56,321 bases of DNA from an uncultured Eubacteriales bacterium (GCA_934486635.1 CAKSPZ010000005.1:1-56321), one strand, 5' to 3'; shown: positions 27,088-35,886, counted from the stretch's first letter. Translations and numbers: made by a program. The notes: generated by a model not told the origin, from the letters alone.

Positions 27088-27178
27088 GTGCCGGCAGCCA
27101 TTTTAAAAATTAAAATGGCTGCTTTAAGTTTTTAACTTAAAGCACTACGCCTGAATCCCCTCGGCGTAGTGCCGGCAC
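27088..27178. repeat. cloverleaf palindromic element B (outer stem plus three hairpins)
   Basis: An 8-bp outer inverted repeat, GTGCCGGC (27088-27095) with GCCGGCAC (27171-27178), encloses three abutting hairpins: AGCCATTTTA/TAAAATGGCT (27096-27120), GCTTTAAGTT/AACTTAAAGC (27121-27143), and ACTACGCC/GGCGTAGT (27144-27170). Only the hairpin loops are unpaired. The layout matches element A (2267-2377), though stem sequences differ apart from a shared GTGCC/GGCAC core in the outer stem. It lies between alaS and the HIT gene. Confidence 0.85.
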
Positions 27179-27190
27179 AATGACATACTT

Positions 27191-29821
27191 TTAAACTAAA
27201 GCATCTTCTACAATCTTATAAGCTTTTCCTAATGCATCATCTAGCTTATCTGTATTTTTTATTCCAGCCATAGCCATTTCTTTGCGACCTCCGCCATTAC
27301 CACCAGCTAACGTTGCTATTTCTTTAACAAGTAACCCTGCGTTTGCACCTTTACTTATCGCATCTTTTCCTACGCTAACAATAATATTAGATTTATTTGC
27401 ACAAATATTAGCTATCACTGTAACTGAATTCTCAAATTTTTCTTTAACTGTATCACACATACATTTAAGAGCATCTACATCTATATCATAAAATTTTGAT
27501 ATAATAACTTTTGTTCCTTTAATATCTACAGCATTTGAAACCAATTCATTAACTTTTAACTTTGCTAATTCTGAATTTAATTGATTAATAATTTTTTCTT
27601 TATTTTTCAAATCATTTATAATTTGATTGCAACTAGGAACTAACTCTGACTTTTGATTTACTTTTAATATTTTTTGACATTCTAAAATTAAATTCATATT
27701 ACTATAAAGCAAATCTAAAGCGCCCATAGATGTAACTGCTTCTATTCTTCTTATGCCTGATGCTACCGAACTTTCAGATACAATTTTAAAGACTCCCAAT
27801 TGAGCTGTATTGGTAACGTGTGTTCCTCCACAAAGTTCTATTGAAAAGTCACCAGCCTTTACTACTCTAACGACTTTTCCATACTTTTCTCCAAACAATG
27901 CCATAGCTCCCATTTTTTTTGCTTCATCTATTGGCATTTCTTTTACAATAACATCCTCAGATTTTAAAATTTCTTTATTAATAATAGATTCAATTTCATT
28001 TAATTCTTCTGTAGTCAATGTCGAAAAATGTGTAAAATCAAACCGCAAATGCTTATCATTTACTAATTGACCGGCTTGTTCAACATGATTTCCTAAAACC
28101 TTTCTAAGTGCTGCCTGCAAAAGATGAGCTGCTGTATGGTTTCTCATAATTCTGTTTCTTTTTTCTTCATTAACACAAGCAGAAACAGTGTCACCTATTT
28201 TCAAAGTTCCTTTATTTATTTTAGCATTATGAAAATATATATTCATTTCGTCTTTAGTTGTATCTAAAACCTCTGCCAATACATTTTCATTTTTCAATAT
28301 GCCCGTATCTCCAATTTGACCACCACCTTGTGCATAAAAAGGTGTCTTATTTAAAATTATTGTGACCTTATCTCCAGAATCTGCTTTTTCTACATATTTT
28401 CCGTCATTAATAATCTTAACAACAGTTGAATTAGTTGTTAGCTCTTTATATCCTACAAAATTAGTAGCTTCAAGTTTGGTTGTATCAATGCTTTCACTGG
28501 CCCAAGCATCTGCACCAGCATTTGCTCTCGCTGAACGAGCTCTTACTTTTTGTTCCTTTAATAATTTATTAAAGGTAACTTCATCAACAATCATATTTCT
28601 TTCTGATAATATTTCTTTTGTTAAATCAATAGGGAAACCATAAGTATCATTTAATTTAAAAGCAGCTTCTCCTGATAGCACATTATTTTCAGATTCATTA
28701 ATCATTTCATTTAATAGTTCTAAACCTTGATCAATAGTCTTAGCAAAGTTTTCTTCTTCAACGCTAATTAATTTTTTTATAAAATCTCTTTTTTGGACTA
28801 ATTCTGGGTATGCATTTTCGTTTTCTTTTATAACCGTATCACAGACTTGAGATAAGAATGGTTTTTTTATACCAAGAAGCCTACCATGTCTAGCTGCTCT
28901 TCTCAATAATCTTCGTAAAACATATCCTCGACCTTCATTAGAAGGCATTACCCCATCACCTATCATAAAGGTTACACTTCTTATATGATCAGTGATAACT
29001 CTTAAAGAAACATCAACCTTATCATTATCACCATATCTGACGCCTGCAATGTCACTTACTTTTTTCATTATATTTTGAACTGTATCTACAAGAAAAAGAT
29101 TATCTACACCTTGCATAATACAAGCTATTCTTTCAAGGCCCATACCGGTGTCTATATTGGGGTGCTCAAGGTTAGTGTAATTATTGTTTCCATCATTTTC
29201 AAATTGAGTAAACACTAAATTCCAAAATTCTATATATCTATCACAGTCACAGCCTACCTTACAGTCTTTTGAACCGCAACCATATTTTTCTCCTCTATCA
29301 AAATATAACTCTGAACATGGACCACATGGACCAGCCCCATGCTCCCAGAAATTGTCTTCCTTACCTAATCTTACAATATGAGAAGGATCCACTCCTACTT
29401 CTTTTGTCCAAATATCAAAGGCTTCATCATCATCCTTATATATAGAAACCCATAGTTTATCTGTGGGCATTTCTAAAACCTTGGTACAAAATTCCCAAGC
29501 CCAAGCCGTAATCTCATGTTTAAAATAATCACCAAAAGAAAAATTTCCTAACATTTCAAAAAAAGTTCCATGTCTTGCTGTAACTCCCACATTCTCTATG
29601 TCAGCTGTTCTTATACATTTTTGGCAAGTAGTTACTCTTTTTCTAGGTGGCGTTACCTCTCCGGTAAAATATTTTTTCATTGGTGCCATTCCTGAGTTTA
29701 TAAGCAATAAACTATCATCATCTTTAGGTATAAGCGAAAAACTTTCTAATTTAAGATGTCCTTTTTCTTCAAAAAAAGAAGTAAATTTTTCCCTTAACTC
29801 ATTAAGACTTGTCCATTTCAT
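27191..29821 (-). CDS. alaS: alanine--tRNA ligase
   Basis: Full-length AlaRS of 876 residues. The class II catalytic core begins with FEEKGHLKLESFSLIP and has TCQKCIRTADIENVG and GMGLERIACIMQG. The editing domain shows the zinc-binding HTAAHLLQAAL and CGGTHV motifs, and the C-terminal C-Ala domain with the glycine-rich GGNGGGRKEMAMAG follows. A strong promoter ends about 54 nt before the ATG, which leaves no room for a T-box leader. Element B and the HIT gene follow. Confidence 0.97.
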   Translation of the reverse strand: MKWTSLNELREKFTSFFEEKGHLKLESFSLIPKDDDSLLLINSGMAPMKKYFTGEVTPPRKRVTTCQKCIRTADIENVGVTARHGTFFEMLGNFSFGDYFKHEITAWAWEFCTKVLEMPTDKLWVSIYKDDDEAFDIWTKEVGVDPSHIVRLGKEDNFWEHGAGPCGPCSELYFDRGEKYGCGSKDCKVGCDCDRYIEFWNLVFTQFENDGNNNYTNLEHPNIDTGMGLERIACIMQGVDNLFLVDTVQNIMKKVSDIAGVRYGDNDKVDVSLRVITDHIRSVTFMIGDGVMPSNEGRGYVLRRLLRRAARHGRLLGIKKPFLSQVCDTVIKENENAYPELVQKRDFIKKLISVEEENFAKTIDQGLELLNEMINESENNVLSGEAAFKLNDTYGFPIDLTKEILSERNMIVDEVTFNKLLKEQKVRARSARANAGADAWASESIDTTKLEATNFVGYKELTTNSTVVKIINDGKYVEKADSGDKVTIILNKTPFYAQGGGQIGDTGILKNENVLAEVLDTTKDEMNIYFHNAKINKGTLKIGDTVSACVNEEKRNRIMRNHTAAHLLQAALRKVLGNHVEQAGQLVNDKHLRFDFTHFSTLTTEELNEIESIINKEILKSEDVIVKEMPIDEAKKMGAMALFGEKYGKVVRVVKAGDFSIELCGGTHVTNTAQLGVFKIVSESSVASGIRRIEAVTSMGALDLLYSNMNLILECQKILKVNQKSELVPSCNQIINDLKNKEKIINQLNSELAKLKVNELVSNAVDIKGTKVIISKFYDIDVDALKCMCDTVKEKFENSVTVIANICANKSNIIVSVGKDAISKGANAGLLVKEIATLAGGNGGGRKEMAMAGIKNTDKLDDALGKAYKIVEDALV

Positions 29822-29875
29822 AAAAAATCACATCCAAATATCAACAAATTCGTAAAATCAATTACATATGTTTTT

Positions 29876-29904
29876 ATTATATTCTTGCCCTAGTAAAAAG
29901 TCAA
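29876..29904 (-). promoter_or_regulatory. SigA promoter of alaS
   Basis: On the minus strand TTGACT (29899-29904) and TATAAT (29876-29881) are separated by 17 nt. Confidence 0.8.
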
Positions 29905-29919
29905 TTAAAGCAAAAATTT

Positions 29920-29956
29920 TTAAAAAAAGCCTCCCATTTTTACATGAGAGACTTTT
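29920..29956 (-). terminator. terminator after the S1-domain gene
   Basis: A stem between 29925-29937 and 29944-29956 pairs fully in the leftward RNA when two G-U wobbles are allowed, and a T-run follows. Confidence 0.75.
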
Positions 29957-29960
29957 ATTA

Positions 29961-30941
29961 TTACATATAGCTTAATTCATGATACTTTTCTTCTTGTGTT
30001 TCTTTTTTACTATTAGTTTCATTAAATACTGTTTCTATTACCCTTTCTGAATCTTTAGGAGAATATATAAAATTGTCAATATGGTCTCCACTGTAAAAAT
30101 AATTTGGAACCTTAGGTCTATATTCATAGTCAAAAGTATCTATAATTATTAATTTTATTTTCATTCTTGACGGTATTATATTTTTTATATAAACACTAGC
30201 CTGTTGACCTGGTTTTATTCCTTCTTTAGGTTCAGCCAAGCCTGCTAGATTAGGTGAAAGTTCTATAAATGCACCGTATTCTTCTATCGAACGAACTATT
30301 CCAGCGACTGTTTCTCCTACTGAAAAGTATTCAATATTTTCTTCCCACGTACCTAATAATTCTTTATGGGTAAGACTAATTCTATCGTTTTCAATTGACT
30401 TTATTATTGCTTTTATATCCATGCCAACTGAAAATCTCTCCCTGGGATGATCTATTCTTGAAACTGATATAGTATCTATTGGTAAAAGTGAAACTATTCC
30501 ACAACCTATATCAACAAAAGCACCAAAAGGTTCAAGATGCGTAACTCTTGCATTAATTACATCCCCAATGCTACGGGTTCTTATATATTGATTCATACAT
30601 TTTACCTGTGCTTCTCTTCTTGATAGAACTGCATATGTATGACCATTTTTATCTTTTTTAAATCCTGTTATTATAAAACAAACCGGTCTGTTTACTCGAG
30701 ATATAACTGCTATGTCTCTTACAGCCCCTTCTTTTATTCCTATAGCTCCTTCTTCTCTATTTATAATTCCTTTCATACATCCTAAATCAACAATTAAATT
30801 ATGTTCCCCGTCACAAACTAATGCTCTTGCTTCTAATATTTTTTCATCATGACTAGCTTGTGCAAGTGTGGCCGGATTCTGCATTGACAACCTATTTCCT
30901 ATTGTATCAATTAGCCATCCTTCCGGATAAAAATCTATCAT
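29961..30941 (-). CDS. S1 RNA-binding domain protein (ribosomal protein S1-like)
   Basis: A 326-residue protein with several S1/OB-fold repeats: one around ALVCDGEHNLIVDLGCMKG, a clear one around GDVINARVTHLEPFGAFVDIG, and another around GETVAGIVRSIEEYGAFIEL. The HPRERFSVGMDIKAIIKSI segment is typical of S1 repeats. The C-terminal tail is acidic and unstructured. It resembles the S1-like proteins annotated in Clostridia; a role in mRNA binding or translation is likely but unproven. RBS AGGAGG precedes the ATG, and it has its own terminator. Confidence 0.82.
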   Translation of the reverse strand: MIDFYPEGWLIDTIGNRLSMQNPATLAQASHDEKILEARALVCDGEHNLIVDLGCMKGIINREEGAIGIKEGAVRDIAVISRVNRPVCFIITGFKKDKNGHTYAVLSRREAQVKCMNQYIRTRSIGDVINARVTHLEPFGAFVDIGCGIVSLLPIDTISVSRIDHPRERFSVGMDIKAIIKSIENDRISLTHKELLGTWEENIEYFSVGETVAGIVRSIEEYGAFIELSPNLAGLAEPKEGIKPGQQASVYIKNIIPSRMKIKLIIIDTFDYEYRPKVPNYFYSGDHIDNFIYSPKDSERVIETVFNETNSKKETQEEKYHELSYM

Positions 30942-31087
30942 TTTATTTCCTCCTATTTTTTATGTATATATTATCTATATGCACATTTATATGTACAATA
31001 TAACCTTAATTAAACTATGCTTGAATTATTAATTTAAATATAATAAAATATATCTGTAAATATAAATACGAAAGGATCTTATAATTT

Positions 31088-31858
31088 ATGAAAAAAACAT
31101 TTTTTAAATCTATTTTTTTGATTCTTTTCTCTCCGCTATTAGCTTTATTTGGTTGTTCTAACACTCAAGATACAGCTAATACTACAAGTAAAAAAGTTGG
31201 GTATCAGTTGGACTCCCCAAAAGAAGGCGAAGAAATCGCTGTTATTACTACAAATTTAGGTCAATTTAAAATGAGATTTTTCCCTGAGGCTGCCCCAAAA
31301 GCAGTTGAAAATTTCAAAAGTCATTCAAAAAATAACTACTACAACGGATTAATTTTTCATAGGGTAATAAACAATTTTATGATTCAAACCGGAGATCCAA
31401 ATGGTAATGGCACCGGTGGAGAAAGCATTTGGGGAACTCCTTTCGAAGATGAATTTAGTGATAAATTATTTAATATTACCGGTGCTGTTTCTATGGCAAA
31501 TAGCGGAAAAAATACAAATGGAAGCCAGTTTTTTATAAATCAAGGTGGCAAAGAAAATTTTTCTGGATGGGATTATCACCAAGCTATATATGATCGTTAT
31601 AAGGATAATAAAAATATTTCAATTATCGATATGTCAAAAATTACAAATGAAGTAAAAGAACTTTACAACAATAATGGAGGCAATCCTCATTTGGATGGCT
31701 ATTTTAATACTCAAAAGAAAGGCCACACTGTTTTTGCTCAAGTTTTTGATGGTATGGATACCGTAAATAAAATTGCTAGTACTGAAGTTGATTCTGCCGA
31801 TAAACCTTTAAATGATGTTATTATTGAAAAAATCGATATAATAAACTTTGAGGGATAA
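31088..31858 (+). CDS. cyclophilin-type peptidylprolyl isomerase, lipoprotein
   Basis: A 256-residue extracytoplasmic prolyl isomerase. The N terminus MKKTFFKSIFLILFSPLLA followed by LFGC is a lipoprotein signal with the lipidated Cys at about 23. The cyclophilin core shows FHRVINNFMIQTGDPNGNG, FEDEF, and SMANSGKNTNGSQFFINQG. An insertion of about 40 residues (around the region DRYKDNKNISIIDMSK) sits in the middle of the fold compared with minimal bacterial cyclophilins. Expected role is folding of exported proteins at the outer membrane face. The RBS is GAAAGGATC. Two small membrane genes follow. Confidence 0.92.
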   Translation: MKKTFFKSIFLILFSPLLALFGCSNTQDTANTTSKKVGYQLDSPKEGEEIAVITTNLGQFKMRFFPEAAPKAVENFKSHSKNNYYNGLIFHRVINNFMIQTGDPNGNGTGGESIWGTPFEDEFSDKLFNITGAVSMANSGKNTNGSQFFINQGGKENFSGWDYHQAIYDRYKDNKNISIIDMSKITNEVKELYNNNGGNPHLDGYFNTQKKGHTVFAQVFDGMDTVNKIASTEVDSADKPLNDVIIEKIDIINFEG

Positions 31859-31862
31859 TTTT

Positions 31863-32216
31863 ATGAATAATTACGATAAAATGAATATTAAGTTTTTATC
31901 TGTTATATCTTATATTGGACCCCTTTTTATAATTGGTAACTTTTCAGCTGAAAAAAACTGTGATTTGGTTAAATTTCATGTGCGCCAGGGAAAACTTTTA
32001 TTTTTTACTACGCTTATTTTACTCTCACTCAATACTGTTTTAGATTTTACTTTAAGTTCTATTTCAGAAACTTTTGAAATTATAAGTTTTCTTCTTTACA
32101 TCGCTATTTTTGTAGCATGGTTAATTTTATCCATTATGGGTATCGTATCTGCTTTTTCCGAATCAAAATCTAATTTACCTTTAATTGGGGATTTATTTAA
32201 TAAAAGAAAAAAATAA
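31863..32216 (+). CDS. small membrane protein, Tic20/DUF4870-like (first of two)
   Basis: A 117-residue protein starting at the ATG at 31863, placed downstream of GAGGGAT; a longer frame from TTG 31848 would overlap the preceding gene and lacks an RBS. Three hydrophobic segments follow the pattern of DUF4870/Tic20-like proteins: LSVISYIGPLFIIG, then VKFHVRQGKLLFF with the conserved H-x-R/N-Q-G, then a C-terminal pair, ending PLIGDLFNKRKK. Function unknown. The next gene is a paralogue. Confidence 0.75.
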   Translation: MNNYDKMNIKFLSVISYIGPLFIIGNFSAEKNCDLVKFHVRQGKLLFFTTLILLSLNTVLDFTLSSISETFEIISFLLYIAIFVAWLILSIMGIVSAFSESKSNLPLIGDLFNKRKK

Positions 32217-32231
32217 TAAAGGAGTTTTGTT

Positions 32232-32627
32232 ATGGAGAAAAAAGAAAATAACTTATCAAGCTCTTATACTCAGCAGGAATTTAAATTTTCATCTTTATCA
32301 AATCAAAAAATATATTGTATATTATCTTATATATATATATTCTGGATAATTGGTTTACTTGCTGATAAAAATAATAAAACTGTATTATTTCATGTTAATC
32401 AAGGAATTGTTTTATCTACGATTTCATTTTTTTCATTATTTATTGTAAACATTCTATCAAATGTTTTCTACTCTATTGCTCCTATTTTAGCCTCTTTATC
32501 TGCACTTTTAGAAATCTTATGGCTTTTATTTACTTTTATATTTACTGCTATAGGTATTAAACATGCTTTATCCAATCAACAAAAGCCATTACCTCTTATT
32601 GGTAATTTATTTACTGTTTTCAAATAA
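32232..32627 (+). CDS. small membrane protein, Tic20/DUF4870-like (second of two)
   Basis: A 131-residue paralogue of the preceding gene, with a longer polar N terminus, then IYCILSYIYIFWIIGLL, FHVNQGIVLS, further hydrophobic helices, and the same ending PLIGNLF. RBS AAAGGAG precedes the ATG. It ends the rightward unit started by the cyclophilin lipoprotein. Function unknown. Confidence 0.75.
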   Translation: MEKKENNLSSSYTQQEFKFSSLSNQKIYCILSYIYIFWIIGLLADKNNKTVLFHVNQGIVLSTISFFSLFIVNILSNVFYSIAPILASLSALLEILWLLFTFIFTAIGIKHALSNQQKPLPLIGNLFTVFK

Positions 32628-32637
32628 AATTATACTA

Positions 32638-32675
32638 AAAAAACACTATGGTATTCAGCCATAGTGTTTTTTCAA
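32638..32675. terminator. bidirectional terminator
   Basis: A perfect 14-bp stem (32638-32651 with 32659-32672), A-rich on the left and T-rich on the right, lies between the convergent membrane-protein and NUDIX genes. Confidence 0.85.
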
Positions 32676-32707
32676 TCACATTTATTTTTTATTAGCATAA
32701 TTAAAAT

Positions 32708-33148
32708 TTAATTCCATCCTAGTTCCAAGAAATTTATTCCCTTTACACTGCTTGCAATTACCGTTTTTACATCTGGAATTATATTATCTGGTAAATTATT
32801 TAAAGCAAACCATTTTAAATCAAAACATTTATCTGGTTCCTTAATATAAGGAATACCGCTATATTTCTTTATTTCAAAATAAAAAAATGTATACGGTCTA
32901 TCTTTAAAATTTGTATACGAGCAAGTAGAAAAAATAATATCTTCATAAAGAACATTTATTCCGATTTCTTCATAAGACTCTCTTATAAGTGCCGCAGTAA
33001 TTGGTTCTGATTCTTCTACATGTCCCCCCACTGCCAGATCCCATTTACCATTTTTTCTTTTTTGAAGTAAAATTTCTTCATTGCCATTTTCACTTTTTCT
33101 TTTTATAAGTGCACCAACTGCACATGGTGTCATGAATCTTTTTTTCAT
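32708..33148 (-). CDS. NUDIX hydrolase
   Basis: A 146-residue protein with a complete Nudix box, G-x5-E-x7-R-E-x2-E-E-x-G, starting GGHVEESEP and continuing through ESYEEIGINV. Members cleave nucleoside diphosphates linked to other moieties; the substrate is unknown. It lies downstream of rplL, past the rplL terminator. Confidence 0.88.
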   Translation of the reverse strand: MKKRFMTPCAVGALIKRKSENGNEEILLQKRKNGKWDLAVGGHVEESEPITAALIRESYEEIGINVLYEDIIFSTCSYTNFKDRPYTFFYFEIKKYSGIPYIKEPDKCFDLKWFALNNLPDNIIPDVKTVIASSVKGINFLELGWN

Positions 33149-33159
33149 AAAAATCCTCC

Positions 33160-33201
33160 TTAAAAAAAAACAAAATCCACAAACAAAAGTTTGTGGATTT
33201 T
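33160..33201 (-). terminator. terminator after rplL
   Basis: AAAATCCACAAAC (33172-33184) pairs with its complement at 33189-33201 around a 4-nt loop. Read leftward a long T-run follows. Confidence 0.85.
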
Positions 33202-33216
33202 TATATAAAGTTAAAA

Positions 33217-33591
33217 CTATTTAACTTCTACTTCTGCGCCAGCTTCTGTTAATTTAGCTTTGATTGCTTCAGCATCTTCTTTAGAAGCGCCTTCTTTAAC
33301 AGCTTTAGGAGCTCCGTCTACAACTTCTTTAGCTTCTTTTAAGCCAAGACCTGTGATTTCTTTTACAACTTTAATAACTGCAACTTTATTTGCACCAGCT
33401 GATTTTAAGATTACGTCGAATTCTGTTTTCTCATCAGCAGCTGCTGCGCCTGCGGCTGGAGCTGCTGCTACTGCTACCGGAGCTGCTGCAGATACACCAA
33501 ATTCTTCTTCTAAAGCTTTTACAAGCTCACTTAACTCTAATACTGTTAATGCCTTTACATCTTCTATTAACTTTACTACTTTATCTGACAT
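33217..33591 (-). CDS. rplL: ribosomal protein L7/L12
   Basis: The 124-residue stalk protein bL12. It shows the helical N-terminal dimerisation domain (LIEDVKALTVLELSELVKAL), an Ala-rich flexible hinge, and the C-terminal factor-binding domain with KVAVIKVVKEITGLGLKEAK and VVDGAPKAVK. It follows rplJ by 59 nt. The Ala/Leu-rich antisense frames across it are artefacts of the hinge. Confidence 0.98.
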   Translation of the reverse strand: MSDKVVKLIEDVKALTVLELSELVKALEEEFGVSAAAPVAVAAAPAAGAAAADEKTEFDVILKSAGANKVAVIKVVKEITGLGLKEAKEVVDGAPKAVKEGASKEDAEAIKAKLTEAGAEVEVK

Positions 33592-33650
33592 GATAAATAA
33601 CCTCCAAAAAATTTAAAATAATTTTGAGCAATGCTCACTTTTAATAAAAA

Positions 33651-34181
33651 TTATGCACTTTGTTTTTCTGCAATGGCGTTAAGTGCTACAACAAGACCTC
33701 TAATAGTTCCGTTAAGCACAGTAACAAATCCAGAAATTGGGGCATTCAAGCCACCCAAAGCTTTGGCAACAAGAACTTCTTTTGTTGGAAGTTTAGCTAA
33801 ATCATTTACTTCTGCTTCACTTATTACCTTACCTTCTACAAAGCCAGCTTTTGCATTAAAGAATTCATTCTTTTCTGCAAATCCACAAAGAATTCTGGCA
33901 GCTGCTACATGGTCATCATGACTAATAGCTATTGCCGTAGTTCCTTCAAGAACAGGGTCTAAACCTTCAAGGCCAGCCTCATTAGCAGCTCTTTGCAATA
34001 ATGTATTTTTTACAACAAAATATTCAACGCCTGCTTCTCTAAGTTCTTTTCTAAGCTTAGTATCATCAGACACATTGATTCCTTTGTAGTTTACAATTAC
34101 ACCAGCGCAAGAATTTTTTAACTTTTCAGCTAAATCTGCAACAATAGCCTTCTTTTGCTCTAGAATTTTTTCACTTGGCAA
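33651..34181 (-). CDS. rplJ: ribosomal protein L10
   Basis: bL10 anchors L7/L12 dimers to the ribosome. I choose the TTG at 34181 (MPSEKILEQKKAIVADL, 176 residues), because GGAGG lies 7 nt upstream; a longer frame from TTG 34196 would place that RBS inside the gene. Conserved features are VNYKGINVSDDTKLRKELR and YFVVKNTLLQRAA. An L10 leader with an attenuator lies directly upstream. Confidence 0.97.
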   Translation of the reverse strand: MPSEKILEQKKAIVADLAEKLKNSCAGVIVNYKGINVSDDTKLRKELREAGVEYFVVKNTLLQRAANEAGLEGLDPVLEGTTAIAISHDDHVAAARILCGFAEKNEFFNAKAGFVEGKVISEAEVNDLAKLPTKEVLVAKALGGLNAPISGFVTVLNGTIRGLVVALNAIAEKQSA

Positions 34182-34224
34182 ATCTTTCACCTCCAAAAGA
34201 TAAAAGTCTTAGCACATAAAATAT

Positions 34225-34346
34225 AAAAAACCTTTTCCACTTACCGTAGAAAAGGTGTAAACACAAAAATGTATAATCACACTTTCCTCGGTAGGCGTGA
34301 AAATCACATTATGCATTATGCACCTACTGTCTTTGGAAAACAGCTT
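34225..34346 (-). promoter_or_regulatory. ribosomal protein L10 leader with attenuator
   Basis: The minus-strand transcript contains CCAAAGACAGTAGGTG (34321-34336) and GCCTACCGAGGAAAGT (34281-34296), the hallmark conserved strands of the Firmicutes L10 leader; GTAGGTG pairs with CGCCTAC. It is followed by a terminator hairpin, CCTTTTC/GAAAAGG (34231-34255), with a T-run. In this family L10(L12)4 binds the leader and reduces its own operon's expression. Confidence 0.9.
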
Positions 34347-34351
34347 TAATT

Positions 34352-34380
34352 ATAATACCATGTACAATAATTTTTGTCAA
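34352..34380 (-). promoter_or_regulatory. SigA promoter of rplJ-rplL
   Basis: On the minus strand a perfect TTGACA (34375-34380) and TATTAT (34352-34357) have a 17-nt spacer, just upstream of the L10 leader. Confidence 0.85.
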
Positions 34381-34414
34381 GTAATAATTTTTATACAAAT
34401 CAAAATTTTTAAAA

Positions 34415-35065
34415 CTATACTTTTTTATATGCCACAATTATCGTTGTATTTCCTTGCCTAAACTTACTTTCAACATTTAAAAATCCTGCATTTTTTAGCA
34501 ATAAAATTTGGTTATCAATAGTACATGGAATATCATAATGATAAAATTCCTCTTCACTATTGTTCATTTCTTTTCGAGCTAATTCACTTTCTTTTAAATA
34601 TAAATTTTCCTCTTCCACATTAGTTACCATATAGTCGCATTCAATATATAACCCATCTTTTTTTATTGCATTGAATATTTTTTTATATAGCAAAGACTTT
34701 TTATCCTTTGGAAAGTGATGCATTGTTTGAAAAGAAATTGCACAATCGTACTGTTCTTTTCCTAAATCCACCTTAAAATAATCACCGCAAATTAAATTAA
34801 CAGATTTATCTAAATACTTTTGTTCTAATTTTTCCAGCATTGCTGGTGTAAGGTCTATACCTGTAACAGAAACATTAGGAAATAATTTAAAAACTTCATA
34901 TAACTCTAAACCTGTTCCGCAACCTAAATCAAGTATATTTTTACATTGCTTAGGTATCAATTGAGATAGCTTTATATATCCTTCTTTACAACCCTCAACA
35001 TTCGCTAACATATGTTCATCATATATATCCACTCTTGAACTAAAAAAATCGATCATTTTCTCCAT
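34415..35065 (-). CDS. class I SAM-dependent methyltransferase
   Basis: A 216-residue methyltransferase with motif I ILDLGCGTGLELYEV, the acidic motif II residue in VTGIDLTPAML, and CAISFQTMHHFP as motif IV/post-I. The substrate is unknown; small-molecule methyltransferases have this size and layout. It lies between rplA and the rplJ promoter, a place normally without a gene in this cluster, and a strong terminator separates it from rplA. RBS GGGGG precedes the ATG by 8 nt. Confidence 0.82.
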   Translation of the reverse strand: MEKMIDFFSSRVDIYDEHMLANVEGCKEGYIKLSQLIPKQCKNILDLGCGTGLELYEVFKLFPNVSVTGIDLTPAMLEKLEQKYLDKSVNLICGDYFKVDLGKEQYDCAISFQTMHHFPKDKKSLLYKKIFNAIKKDGLYIECDYMVTNVEEENLYLKESELARKEMNNSEEEFYHYDIPCTIDNQILLLKNAGFLNVESKFRQGNTTIIVAYKKV

Positions 35066-35084
35066 AGTCTTTTCCCCCTTTTAA

Positions 35085-35126
35085 ATAAAAAAGGTTGTAT
35101 AATATATAAACATATATTATACAACC
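35085..35126 (-). terminator. terminator after rplA
   Basis: A perfect 15-bp stem (35093-35107 with 35112-35126) around AAAC. Read leftward a T-rich run follows. It separates the rplK-rplA unit from the methyltransferase gene. Confidence 0.88.
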
Positions 35127-35133
35127 AAAAATT

Positions 35134-35829
35134 TTATAGGCCTACCTTATTTGGGTTTAGTCTGATACCAGGACCCATTGTGGTAGAAACAACACAAGAT
35201 TTAATGTATTGACCCTTAGCTGCTGCTGGTTTTGCTTTAACAATTGCACCTAGCAATGTGTCAAAGTTTTCAAGTAATTTTTCTTTTCCAAAAGAAGCTT
35301 TTCCTATTGGACAATGAATGATATTTGTTTTATCTAAACGATATTCTATTTTACCAGCTTTTGCTTCCTTAACAGCTTTTGCTATATCAGGAGTAACTGT
35401 GCCAGCTTTTGGGTTTGGCATAAGACCTCTCGGGCCTAAAACCTTACCTAAACGACCTACAAGACCCATCATATCAGGAGTTGTAATAAGAACATCAAAA
35501 TCCATCCAACCCTCATTTTGAATCTTTGTAGTCATTTCTTCTGCACCTACAAAGTCTGCACCTGCTTCTTGTGCTAATTTTACGTTGTCGCCCTTACAAA
35601 TTGCAAGAACTTTTACGTTTTTACCTGTACCATGAGGTAATACTATAGCTCCACGAACTTGTTGATCTGCATGACGTGAGTCAACACCCAACTTTACGTG
35701 AACTTCTACAGTCTCGTCAAATTTAGCTGTTGCTGTTTTAACGCAGACATCCATAGCCTCATCGTTTTCATATAATTTTGTTTTGTCGATAAGTTTTACA
35801 CTATCAACATATTTCTTACCGTGTTTCAT
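35134..35829 (-). CDS. rplA: ribosomal protein L1
   Basis: The 231-residue uL1 protein of the L1 stalk. Conserved features are VHVKLGVDSRHADQQVRGA, LPHGTGKNVKV, GLVGRLGKVLGPRGLMPNPK and the C-terminal TTMGPGIRLNP. A leader with a motif shared with rplK lies upstream. It follows rplK by 57 nt. Confidence 0.98.
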   Translation of the reverse strand: MKHGKKYVDSVKLIDKTKLYENDEAMDVCVKTATAKFDETVEVHVKLGVDSRHADQQVRGAIVLPHGTGKNVKVLAICKGDNVKLAQEAGADFVGAEEMTTKIQNEGWMDFDVLITTPDMMGLVGRLGKVLGPRGLMPNPKAGTVTPDIAKAVKEAKAGKIEYRLDKTNIIHCPIGKASFGKEKLLENFDTLLGAIVKAKPAAAKGQYIKSCVVSTTMGPGIRLNPNKVGL

Positions 35830-35848
35830 TGGTTTTCCTCCCTATTGA

Positions 35849-35876
35849 GTGGTAAAATCGGATTATTTCCTCCCAC
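35849..35876 (-). promoter_or_regulatory. rplA leader motif (GTGGGAGGAA ... ACCAC)
   Basis: The minus strand has GTGGGAGGAA (35867-35876) and TTTTACCAC ending at 35849, which can pair through GTGG/CCAC. The same motif pair occurs before rplK. It may be the L1 autoregulatory site known for this operon; that assignment is inference. Confidence 0.45.
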
Positions 35877-35886
35877 CCGGGTTAAA

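Noticed and set aside
29822..29904. T-box leader upstream of alaS
   Set aside because: The consensus promoter leaves under 60 nt of leader, too short for a T-box, and no conserved T-box sequence is visible.
33260..33921. Open frames on the plus strand across rplL and rplJ
   Set aside because: These are antisense shadows caused by the Ala-rich codons of L7/L12 and L10.
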